Source: Marsupella aquatica
Taxonomy: Eukaryota; Marchantiophyta
DNA length: 64,000 nucleotides
Direction of reading: 5' to 3'
Assembly: GCA_973895155.1 (NCBI GenBank)
Contig: OZ316897.1
Span: 4,650,001-4,714,000 of the forward strand
Shown: piece after piece, positions 1 to 9,894 of the stretch
How positions within the stretch are numbered: position 1 is the stretch's first letter
How the letters are laid out: each line of letters opens with the position of its first letter
Position numbers and translations under genes: made by a program
Notes under the pieces: model-generated
The model's database searches: none
The model's input: the letters and a program-made list of their open reading frames with translations, nothing else
Told to the model about the DNA's origin: nothing

Positions 1-914
1 TCTTCCCGATTCAAGCATAACGAGTGACTTCATCACTGGTAAACCGACCCATCTGTTCTCTACTGTCCACCAGTTTTTTGTACATACCTTTTTCAATTGG
101 TGGATGCCATATCTTAGACCATATGCGGACTGGTTTAACGCGCATTTCAGACTGGTCTATCGCGGTTGCAGGAGTTCTCCAATGGCACACCTGGTCTGCC
201 GGGGTGCTTTTTCTGAGTAATGACTTGCTAGTATCAGGAACGGAAGCTGTATGGTGGCTGGCTTATGGGATGGATTGTTGTTTTAACTCGTGTGTTTTTA
301 ACTTTTGCCAAGTCACTAAGCTATTGCGAGTGGTTCATATAGGATTTTGCGGAGAGACAGACGAAGATCATGCAGAAACTTTGAGTCTTGTGGAAGCCGT
401 GGGGTATGACATGGCATACATGTTTGCCTACAGCATGCGCGACAAAACACACGCACACCACAATTATGAGGATGATGTTCCAGAGCCTGTCAAACAACGG
501 AGATTAGCAGAACTTATTGATACCTTTAGAAGAACAACCGGTCCCAACTATGAAGCCCAACTTGGCTCTACCCAGCTTGTATTGATAGAGGGTCCAAGCA
601 AGAGAAATCCAGACGAGCTATCTGGGCGAAACGATAGGGGTCATAAAGTAGTAGTGAAGAATGTTCTTGTTGTGCATGCATTGTCTGAGTCTCAGGGCCA
701 AGATACTACTCAAGTGATGTGTGATGATACCACTGAGTGTAACCTGAACTTCGACGATGAGTCGAAAGTGTACCTGAAAGCAGGAGATTTTGCAGAAGTT
801 AGAATTGTAGGGACAACTTTAGCTTCCCTGAAGGGATGGCCATTAGCGCGAACAACTTTGACAGAGTACTACAGTCAATTCAGTGCTCTGCAACCTGTAA
901 CCACGGCTGCATAA
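1..914 (+). CDS. CDK5RAP1: CDK5RAP1-like tRNA methylthiotransferase, C-terminal part (5' truncated by window edge)
   Basis: This is the 3' end of a radical-SAM methylthiotransferase gene. Family members add a methylthio group at C2 of isopentenyl-adenosine-37 in tRNAs, mainly organellar ones. Two exons are visible: 1-38, encoding [13 protein letters not shown] with the last Gly codon split, and 343-914. They are joined across a 304-bp GT-AG intron (39-342) in phase 1. The joined frame gives about 202 residues. It reads [13 protein letters not shown], then [20 protein letters not shown] and [16 protein letters not shown], which are highly characteristic of plant CDK5RAP1 and the MiaB family. 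A TRAM-type RNA-binding domain follows ([11 protein letters not shown] to GDFAEVRI) and ends in [10 protein letters not shown]. The radical-SAM CxxxCxxC cluster must lie before the window. An uninterrupted frame also runs through the intron, so a naive ORF would start wrongly at 24. Stop is TAA at 912-914. Confidence 0.93.
39..342 (+). other. Intron of the CDK5RAP1-like gene
   Basis: The donor is ACTG|GTAAAC at 38/39 and the acceptor is TTCATATAG|GATTTT at 342/343. Splicing restores the family motif DFITGFCGET across a split Gly codon. The intron happens to be open in the downstream frame, but its translation does not resemble the family. Confidence 0.9.
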
Positions 915-1031
915 ATGTTCAACCCATAATCTGCTAGTCTGAAATGTCTTACTGAGGCTAATTGTGTCAAAATGCAAATATGGTCAATGACAAAGTTAAC
1001 GATGTTGCTGAAAAACGTTGACCCAGCTAAT

Positions 1032-1993
1032 GTGTAGCATTTCACCTAAGTGAACATGAGAGATAAAATTGATGGGTGAAGATTTATGTCATCTGCCTCG
1101 GCTCACTCAAGATGCTGCCTATCTCATTACGGAACGATCGGAAAACGATCTTTTCGTTTTTAAAACTGCAATGAACGATTGATAGGTTTATGGGTGGGCT
1201 GCTACAAATGAGTTGGCGGGCAAAGGTTCAGTTCCTAAGAAATATCCTAGTCAGCGTTGATCCAAGTGAACATTCGGATGCAGATGGGTGAAGATTTCAG
1301 TTGCACGTCTCACTCAAGACATTGCATACGTCGTTTGAGGGTGCGCTTCCCACAAATGCGTTCATGGGCGAAGGTTCACTTCCTAAGAAATATCCAAGTT
1401 AAGGCGCTGATCCAGGTTAGTTATATTTTCGCCGATTGAACACGCAGGACGAGTTGATGAGTGAAGATTTCAGTTGCTACTTTTCCTGTAACTGTAAATA
1501 GAAATTGCGTGTAGCATTTCACCTAAGTGAACATGAGAGATAAAATTGATGGGTGAAGATTTATGTCATCTGCCTCGGCTCACTCAAGATGCTGCCTATC
1601 TCATTACGGAACGATCGGAAAACGATCTTTTCGTTTTTAAAACTGCAATGAACGATTGATAGGTTTATGGGTGGGCTGCTACAAATGAGTTGGCGGGCAA
1701 AGGTTCAGTTCCTAAGAAATATCCTAGTCAGCGTTGATCCAAGTGAACATTCGGATGCAGATGGGTGAAGATTTCAGTTGCACGTCTCACTCAAGACATT
1801 GCATACGTCGTTTGAGGGTGCGCTTCCCACAAATGCGTTCATGGGCGAAGGTTCACTTCCTAAGAAATATCCAAGTTAAGGCGCTGATCCAGGTTAGTTA
1901 TATTTTCGCCGATTGAACACGCAGGACGAGTTGATGAGTGAAGATTTCAGTTGCTACTTTTCCTGTAACTGTAAATAGAAATTGCGTGTAGCA
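1032..1993. repeat. Perfect 477-bp tandem duplication (two copies plus 8 bp)
   Basis: Copy 1 is 1032-1508 and copy 2 is 1509-1985. The unit starts GTGTAGCATTTCACC and a partial third copy, GTGTAGCA, sits at 1986-1993. I read the two copies as identical throughout. Each unit also contains older internal sub-repeats: AAGGTTCA-TTCCTAAGAAATATCC occurs twice per unit, and GATGGGTGAAGATTT recurs. An identical 60-residue reading frame occurs in both copies but looks accidental. The duplication lies about 120 bp downstream of the CDK5RAP1-like stop codon, so it may be in or next to its 3' UTR. Confidence 0.93.
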
Positions 1994-2039
1994 AAATACA
2001 CACGGAATATACCAAAAATCCACTTGATCTTTGAGACTC

Positions 2040-3350
2040 AATGAAAAAACCAAGAATGGGAAAGGAGCGACTCACTCAAGAGTTTGCATACCCCGTTATG
2101 GGAAACTGACATACTGCAATCAACTATTAACAGGTTTGAGAGTGGGCTTGCTATACCCGAGTTGATGGGTGAATATTTCTTTCTTGATATAAATCAGAGA
2201 GCATACTATATCCTCGCCCTTGAGCTATTCAGATCAGACAAGTTTAAGGGCCTTCAGGCATAATGATGCGTGCCTAAGCATGGTAGATTTCCTCTTAACA
2301 CTACTGTAATGCGTTTCACATTAGTGATACTCAAGCTTTCCTAAGGCATGGAGCTCCCGCAATGTATGGTTCAGATGTTCATTACCACTTCCTTGTCTGC
2401 AGCCCAGGACGAAGAAATTGAGCTGTTACTGTTTCTGAAGATTCGGCTTACCTGTTCCATCAGTGCCAATAACTGGCTGTACGCTGTCCTTCAAGCTATT
2501 TCTATTTGAGGTTGAATCTCGACGAGCTGAATCAAAATACTGCAAAATTTTCTCTTGACCTTGCTCTCAAAGTATCGCCATTCAATCTGGTTAGTTCAGG
2601 ACAACAGTTGCCACTCCAATAGCTTGCAAATTCCAATTTGCTGGCCAGCTCACGAAAGCTTGCCTCCTAGTAGTGGATCACATTTGGCTCAACTCACTTA
2701 CGGTCAGAACATCAGTATGGAAAATTGACGCACTGCAGTCCACGAACAAGAGGATCAGGGGTGGGCTTGCTTTTAAACTAATTGATGGGTTAAGATTTAT
2801 TTATGGAAAAAAATCCATCTGAAAGAAAACACTTTCTCCTAGCCATTGGGCTGTTCGATCAGAGAAATTTCTGGGCCTTGTGTGGGAATGGCCCGAGCGC
2901 AACCCTTGTAGATTTCTTTTCGAAACTACCGTAATACGTTTCGCACATCAGACTCAATAAGCATTGGCAGGTACGGAGCTCTTTCAACATATGGTTCTGC
3001 TGTTGGTTACCATTTCCTTGTAGGGTTCCTTGTCACAGTTCAAGAGCAGCTTAAGAAGATTGAAGTTCATCCATTGCTACTGTTTCTGAGGAGTCGGCTT
3101 CTCTGTTCCATCAATGCCAATAACTGGCTGTAGACTGTCTTTCAGCTGTTTTATACGAGGTGGAAAGCCGGACAAGCTGCATCAGGTTACTGCACAAATC
3201 TCTGCTTAGCTAGCTCAGAGTATCCGCATTCAATTCGGTTGTATGGTTCAGGCCCAGTTGCTGCTTCAAGATCTAGGAATTTCCAACTCGCTGGAAAGCT
3301 TGCGCTGGAGCTTCGTAACACTGAATCAATTTAATTTTCCTCGACTCACT
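2040..3350. repeat. Two diverged tandem copies of a ~620-650-bp repeat
   Basis: Sequence from about 2,065 to 2,680 recurs, diverged, from about 2,690 to 3,330. Shared anchors include GACTCACTC, AACTGACATACTGCA versus ATTGACGCACTGCA (offset 620), AGTGGGCTTGCT, and GCCAATAACTGGCTGTA (positions 2465 and 3116, offset 651). The start of the unit resembles the 477-bp repeat just upstream (CTCACTCAAGA, GTTGATGGGTGAA), so the whole 1.0-3.4 kb block may be one old array with a recent amplification at its left end. No coding potential was recognised. Confidence 0.75.
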
Positions 3351-6283
3351 CAGCGCATTCTGCGTTTGAGAAACTGACGTATCTTGTTGGCAATCGAAGG
3401 TCAATATGTTGGTGGTGTTTTCTCCCCCTCGCGGGCTACCCTCTCCACTGTACCACCTTTCTTTATGTTTAATAAGTCCGATTTTCAAGGAAAACGACAA
3501 AAAGGCTCTCGGGTATTTGCAAAATCCACTAAAGTTAATGAAGATTGAAGAACTGCTCGAAGTAGGCGTTCCTCCGAAGCAAATAGTCTGTAAAGCTGTA
3601 AATATTTTTGGGATACCTGAGTGATGAAATTCTGTCCGAACTCCAACAAAGTATCTTGCACTGTCATGATAAAAGTATATTTCTTTCAAGAATTATCGAG
3701 GATTTTAACTGACGCCGCAGACAGCAGTACAGGTGGTGAGTCCATATTCCTCATCTCGTTGACAAGATGTAGCTAGAGCTAGCTGCTGCCGAGCTAGACT
3801 ACAGTGGCTTGACAACCACTGCCAACTGTGACAGTGAGATTGTCAATACCGATGTAACAAGTAATGACTCGAGAGGTGACAATACTCTCGCAATCTGCGC
3901 AGCTGGTGAAAGTCCACTGATAAGGCTCACTCAAGGTCTCAAACGAGCTGGTGGGTAAATTTTCGTTATCGCTGAGATTTGAGAGCTTGCAGGCCACAGA
4001 GATAGCTTATGGCTATTGTACCTGATTGTTGTACCTCAGGACCTTGAAATTTTCGTTCTGGGAGAGCTTTGTTAGGACATCTGGAAATTGGCAGTTGCTG
4101 TTCTAATTTTCCACAGGAATAGTTAAAGTTTGTGCGGTGATCACAGTCAAGTTGGTCCCCATCCTCGACGCTATCCAATACTGTTCAAAGTTTAGATGCC
4201 TGCGTTTATAAGGTGTTTTAGTTTTGTATAAGGAAAAATGAAAAATGAGGTACTTTAAGAGCCTGATTGGTAGAAAGATGGAAATTGCCCAGCCGCAGAT
4301 TTCATTTTGAGCGTCTCGCTAGATATCTACGATGAAGGGAACGCCAACTTTCTCTTTGACACTTTCACAGCCGAAACTGGACAGATGTCTCGTCACATGG
4401 AAACCCCCAAAGCCGTTACTTCACAGACTTCCCAAGAACAGGCATTATTATTGTTTATACATGTTTCAGCCCACGAACCAATCCGAAACTGTACACGTAG
4501 GATTCGAACTCTACGCACAGGCAGACCGTCACCCGAAGTGAAGTAGCATTTGACGGAAAAGGCTCCACCAGAAGTGCAACGTCGCTCGAAATAATCCCCA
4601 ATAAAGTTCCCTGAGGTAATATTACTCTCGGGAATGCGCAGAAAGGTTTGCTTTTTGCCGCAAACTGGTAAATCTCAGGTCATCAGGAGTCGTTTGGATA
4701 GAGTTCTCTTACTTGTCTCCTGTGAGAACAGTTTCTACTGTTTCTGTGTTCCTTGCTATCATTGTCGCATTGGGGCAATGGTCCAGTTGACATCAATCGT
4801 AAGTTGCATAGCTCTGACGAATCCCTACCACAACCATAGGGTAAAGGAAACTGTAGAGAGTTGAGAATTGTGCCGATAGCTTGTAGCTTGGCATGCCCGA
4901 CAAAGTAGACCACCCAGTCTGCCCCTGCACTCATTATTCGCTTGCCTGCTGCCCCTGGTGCCAGGTACCGTTGTCGACGCAGCCTCAAATCTCCACTACA
5001 GTAGCTCCCTTTCTTTCCTTTTCCTTGAAAATTTCGCTCAATTACATTAAAAGTGAAACAGTATACAGCTGGGTAGCTCTCGGTCTCCATTACGATAATA
5101 TGCACTAAAGTAAAATAATAGAGGCACTGATGGTTTTTGAATGGACCGCCGAGCACTGCACAGCTAGCTAACGATCTACAGTAGATACATTCCTGCTGGC
5201 TTGCAGGCTGGGTAGCTCATCACAGGAAACGAGAAAGGTTTGTCAATGACAAACACCTTCCAAAAGGTGTGGCGTTAGTTTTGCGCTCGCTTTATTGGTA
5301 TCCTACAGTAGTAATTGGGACCACGACCACCTAATTGAAGCTCATCAAACCGACCCTACAGCAGCTAGCCTGAAGCAGGGCAGACGGAACCAGTAGTAAT
5401 AATAAAAGCTGCAGTGAGGGCCTTCGTTCTTTGATAGGGTCTGCGCCTTTTATTCACCCCTCCTCTCCTTCCCACTCTCTCTCATCTGTCTACCATAAAA
5501 GATTTGTTGAGAGCTGGGTTCTGACTCTTGCCCCTTATCTCTATAGTCGTGCACCGCTTTGCCTTTCCACCTCACTCCAATCATCGCCTTCAGCTTTAAT
5601 ACAGTTCAATTACCTTCCGAGTTCCGACTCGTCAATCCACTTCGACCCAATCGATTAGTTCTAGATTGGTCCTGTCAATCCTATGCAGCTTGTGTAGCTA
5701 CGGTAGCTTGCGGCAGGCTGACCAGTCCTGATTGACAAGAATTCCTGTGCTCTGCTTGGAGAACGCGCTCGGTCGCGCTGCAACAATTGCAACTCCGGTG
5801 GGACCATCATTCTACGCGAAGCAGTCATCGGGCGAATTTGGGATCCACGAAGAAGTACCGACCTTTAGACTAACCGATCCTACGAACTCCATTGAATGGC
5901 GATTCCTTCAATCTGGGCCTACCTCATCAACCGAACAATAGATCACTCGATGCGATTTCGCTAGGGACAACTGGCTTTGGAGCTACTTCATCGAGACCTT
6001 TCTGCTGCTCCCCCCTGCCCCGGTCCAATACCTTCGCTTCCCCGGCCCTTCTTCGTTGACGCAACGACGCCGTCTCGCAGTCCCACAGTCCCACAGTCCC
6101 AATTCTGCAGGGGATTTTCCAATTGTTCGCCTCCGAGCCGTCCTTTATCATTGCTTTTCGCCTCTCTGGCCCCTCCACTGAAATTCCTCTTTGTGACATC
6201 AATTACTCTTCGTGACACTCGTGCTTTTCGCCTATCTGGGCCTCTAGTCAAGTTACTCTTGGTGTCTTGGTGACGCTCCTCCT
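3351..6283. other. Intergenic, no gene recognised; GC- and pyrimidine-rich near 5.43-6.25 kb
   Basis: Nothing here could be assigned to a known family. From 5,430 to 6,250 the sequence becomes GC- and pyrimidine-rich and CpG-containing, which would fit a promoter or 5' leader, but no exon chain follows it. An imperfect duplication lies at 6,150-6,270 (TGCTTTTCGCC-TCTGG twice, each followed by a CTCTTxGTG motif). A minus-strand frame at 4683-5156 and plus-strand frames at 4307-4546 and 5732-5941 show no recognisable domain. Confidence 0.5.
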
Positions 6284-6710
6284 ACACATGTGGGCCTTAC
6301 ATGAGGGCAACACTTTTGTGCCATTTACCCCAAGCTCTACTTTTCACTTTGTTACAAATGTGGGCCTTACATCATGAGCGCAACACTCTTGTGCCATCTA
6401 CCCCAAGCTCTACATTTCAGTTCGTTACACATGTGGGCCTTACATGAGGCAAAACTCTTGTGCCATTTACCCCAAGCTCTACTTTTTCAGTTTGTTACAC
6501 ATGTGGGCCTTACATGAGGGCAACACTCTTGTGCCATTTACCCCAAGCTCTACTTTTCAGTTTGTTATACATGTGGGCTTTACATGAGGGCAACACTCTT
6601 GGGCCATTTACCCCAAGCTCTTCTTTTCACTTCGTTACACATGTGGGCCTTACATGTGGGCAACACTCATTTGTGCCATTTACCCAAAGCTCTCCTTTTC
6701 AGTTTGTTAC
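6284..6710. repeat. Minisatellite, six copies of a ~70-bp unit
   Basis: Copies start at about 6284, 6354, 6427, 6497, 6567 and 6637 and end near 6710, so units are 70 or 73 bp. Each contains ACACATGTGGGCCTTACATG, then GGGCAACACTCTTGTGCCAT and ACCCCAAGCTCT, and ends TTTCAGTTTGTT. The unit length is not a multiple of three, so the frames open across it are not conserved peptides. Confidence 0.93.
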
Positions 6711-7000
6711 TCAATAGGGCTTGAGTTCCTTTGCAATAGGGCTATAGTTCTTTTGGCTCTTATTGTCTCGATTCTAAGGCTTTTTGGCGTTCCTGGATTC
6801 TTACCATGTTTTACCCCTTTATTCGGTCTTAGAGGGGCTCTTCTGTTTGCGATCCGGTCGCTGTCTACATTCTAAGGTTTTTTTGCTCTTTGGTGTTCCT
6901 GGATTTTTCCTTGTGTTTCCCCCTTTATTGGGGCTTATATCCCTGTTGGACCCCTTTGCTCTTTGGCAGGCAAAAGGACCCAGCAAAGTACAAAGGAGCA
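6711..7000 (+). repeat. Retroelement-tail-like repeat, internally duplicated
   Basis: Two tandem versions of a T-rich motif occur at about 6,775-6,835 and 6,880-6,940. Both combine CTTTTTGGCGTTCCTGGATT (or GCTCTTTGGTGTTCCTGGATT) with a CCCCxTTATT segment. The same signature, TTTGCTCTTTGG then CCCCCTTTATTGGG, recurs near 34,460-34,600 (plus) and reverse-complemented near 33,150-33,250 and 34,070-34,170. That is what the 3' tails of a dispersed non-LTR retroelement would look like. The family assignment is inference, since no reverse transcriptase is present. Confidence 0.45.
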
Positions 7001-7219
7001 AAGTAAAAGAGGTCCATAGAGAACACAACCCAAATTCATAGGAAACAAAATTAGGGACACATGGACTGGTGGGTTGACTATGAAGCCTAATGTGTATGTA
7101 ACCAGGGTTGAGAACCAAAGAGAGTTTTTGCAAGTCAGAGCCACTCTGACCAAATGAATATTTGTGCTCCTCTCCCACCTTTCTGTGTGTATCTGTCTGA
7201 GGCATTTACTTTTGAGATA

Positions 7220-7560
7220 CAATTACTGTGTAAGTTAGTCAGGTACTCTATCAAGGTTAGATATGCTACTTAGTCTATAAACAAGCTAGAGTGAGCTTGT
7301 TAGTTTAACTTAGACTCATTGTTATGACGTTGTTTGAGAGGCAAGGAAAGTTTACTTGAATAGAGATAGGGAAAGTTTACGTTAGAGAGACTTTGGTATG
7401 ACTGATAGGTCTAGAGTGCAATGAAGTTCTCTTGTGTGTTTCCATGGATGTGGTCTTCAGGGGTCGGGCAAGGAGTTTGGCATATCTCTTGTGTTGACTA
7501 GTTGCTCATTGGATGTTTCATATGAGGATGTTGTCTATGAGCGTCCATTGCTCAAAATTT
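7220..7560 (+). mobile_element. Copia-type LTR remnant, copy 1
   Basis: The run from TAAGTTAGTCAGGTACTC through TAGACTCATTGTTATG, GATAGGGAAAGTTTA, CTAGAGTGCAATGAAGTTCTC and TTGTGTGTTTCCATGGATG to TCTCTTGTGTTGACTAG matches two other places in this window in the same order (8,195-8,460 and 24,030-24,370). The end of the block (CTCTTGTGTGTTCC-TGGATGTAG, a GTGAACCACGTATCTCTTGTGTT-type motif, then CATTGGATGTTTC and TGTCTATGAGC) resembles the U5 end of plant Ty1-copia LTRs. No internal coding region was found beside it, so it is a solo or truncated LTR. Confidence 0.55.
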
Positions 7561-8194
7561 TGAAACAGAAACACCGGGAGAAACACCCAATCAACTAACT
7601 GATTTACCTTCTTTAGAGTGAGCCCTTTAAGCACTTTACTGCTAACCCCTTTGGACCAGGAATGTGGAATGTGTAACTCTTCCATTGTGTAACATAGAAG
7701 GGGCAATCAAAACTTAATTGAAGAATTTAAGTTCTTACATAATTCAAGAGGGATCCATCTCCACAAATCTTCTGACCAGGAATGTGGAAGTGTACATTTA
7801 TTGTTCACTTGCACTCAGTTTATCATCACTCCTAAAATATAATTCTGGATCTCCAACAATTTTGATGAGACTTATGCCAGCCCATAGCTAAAGATGCTTG
7901 TAGTGCTTGCATTAACTACGGTATTTGTTGTCCTTCACCTTAAGCATCTTCACTCTTGGTCCTTGTGGGTTTTATTCACACTTATGGGCTTTTTGCTTCC
8001 ACAAACTATTCTTCTTAATGTCTATTTATATTGGATTTTTAATTCAAACAATAAATCCTGACATAGGACTTGTGAAATTAGAGATGAAGGGTCTCACCAC
8101 AGTACTTGGTATGTAGACTGATTCCCATCATTCCCTGTCAAATTTCAAAATTGGAAGTGATTATGCAATTCAATTCATGAGAGAAATGTAAGGC
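7561..8194. other. No gene recognised
   Basis: AT-rich anonymous sequence between two LTR remnants. A repeated phrase, GACCAGGAATGTGGAA, occurs at about 7,654 and 7,775. It may be decayed internal retroelement sequence, but no domain is legible. Confidence 0.4.
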
Positions 8195-8460
8195 ATTAAA
8201 TTTTACTCTTAGCTCTAGAGTTACTATGTAACCACAGTTAGTCAAACCGTAATAAGATAGTGAGTGGGACTCACACGCATTGTTATGGAGCCAGTTGGGA
8301 GATAGGGAGAGTTTAGTCTATGGAGACTCAATATGTTTATTGGCTTAGAGTTAAGTAAAACTCTCTTGTGTGTTCCATTGGAAGTAATCTCTAGTGAGAT
8401 GAACCACGCATCGATTACTTGTGCATTCAGTGGATGTCGCTTATGTGCATGAAGACTTAT
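8195..8460 (+). mobile_element. Copia-type LTR remnant, copy 2
   Basis: The same ordered blocks as the remnant at 7,220-7,560 appear here: a GTTAGTCAAACC motif, GACTCACACGCATTGTTATG, GATAGGGAGAGTTTAG, AAAACTCTCTTGTGTGTTCC, a GTGAGATGAACCACGCATC motif and CAGTGGATGTCGC. The copies are substantially diverged from each other, so the insertions or duplications are old. Confidence 0.5.
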
Positions 8461-9894
8461 GAGTAATGGTAACTTTACTCAACAAGCATACCGCCCTAGT
8501 CAATTGTCTCCTATGGCTTTTTGCAATCTGGCTCTTCTTTCTCATGGTCTTTTGACTCACAATATCATAGAGAATATTCAGCTAGTTCATTCCCGTCAAG
8601 GTTTTTTGTGCTTGTGGTCCATGGGAGCACCTTATTCTAGTCAATTCAAATTTAAAATATGTTATTAGGCTCACACAAATATATACACGTATAGTAATAT
8701 AATTCATCTATTCTAGTCTAGACAGAGTAAAATGCAATCGGGCTCTTTCTTTCTCATGGTCTGTTTCCACAATCGGGTTCCCAATGTCATCTTGGCAGGA
8801 AACCTCCCTTGTTGTTGGATTATGGTGACATCTTTTCCACTCACAACCCATCATTCTCCCTGTAGCTTGTAAACTCCTTTAAATCCAATTGCCAAGCTGA
8901 TTTGCCACCTCCCTGCAGTGTCGGCAATGTCCTAATGTCTGGCCCAGCCATTTTTTTTGTTTTTAAACATTAGCCAAGGTGGCTACTATTTTACCCTACA
9001 GACAAGCATAGGTCTGGTTATGGAGTATTTCTTGGCTGACACTCCCCCATAGTGTATTAGGTGGTGGCAAATGAAACATAAATGTTTAAATTTAAGCCTT
9101 AAGCCTAAGTACCATTAGCCTGGCTGTCTTTTAGGTAAGTGATTGGTTAATTTTAGCCCATAAAAGAATGGCTGGTCTGGCCTACTCACTCATGCTTGCT
9201 GGAGAACATTTTCTCTCAATATCACTTACTATCCACACACAATGTATTGTGACATGAGTGGGCTAGTGGACTATATTTTGCACAAGTGAAACTTTAACCG
9301 TTCGAGAAACTAAAACGTACTCTAAAATAAGTTTAGACAATGTGAACCTTGCTTCCCCCGTGCAAACCCATAATTAAGGGCTCCACAGAATGACAAGAAT
9401 TGCGTCGTCAGCGAAGATTTAGGAGCATTGTTAGTGTGTGACTTTTGATTCAAAGGTTTTGGTTCCCTCGAGAAGAAGGTTGAGACGAGATTTGAAGTTG
9501 GACAAAGGATGCGCGACAGGACGTTCGCGCTTAAGGGTTTTCAACGGGCATGCCGTTTGACTCTTACTAGCCTTTCTTCGCTCACCCCCCGAAATCCATA
9601 CAGCGTGCCGTCAATTGCGAGAGAGTCAATTCGTTTTTGTTTTTGTTTTTTTAAGTTCTTCCTATCCTCCAACGCAACCGGGTGGGACACATCGTGGGGG
9701 ATTGTGAACGTCCCCAGGACTGCCAATTCTGGCAGGGACCCGGCCTAATTGCCAGTCGGAGTAGAGATTGGGGCTGTGAATGAGACTGCGGGAGCTTTCA
9801 GCCACAAGGTGACGTCGTTCAACTGGCTGAATTTCTACGGCGTCGAAGGGGAGGTTGAAAATTTGAAACAAGCAAAACAGAGTTGAGAAGAAGC
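8461..9894. other. Intergenic; promoter side of the Jagunal-like gene from about 9.4 kb
   Basis: 8,461-9,350 is anonymous AT-rich DNA. From about 9,390 to 9,894 GC content rises and frames become longer, as expected of the promoter and 5' UTR of the gene starting at 9,895. No TATA box was convincing. A 79-codon frame at 9509-9748 is not recognised and could be an upstream ORF. Confidence 0.4.

Noticed and set aside
1257-1916. Two identical 60-codon frames at 1257-1439 and 1734-1916
   Set aside because: They are identical only because the DNA is duplicated; composition and context give no sign of a protein.
4440-4560. tRNA-like T-loop (GGATTCGAAC flanked by CGTAG/CTACG)
   Set aside because: The acceptor stem and D-arm partners are missing on either strand, so it is not a tRNA gene.
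6460-6717. Repeated peptide in an 85-codon frame over the minisatellite
   Set aside because: The unit is 70 bp, not a multiple of three, so peptide repeats are not maintained in one frame.
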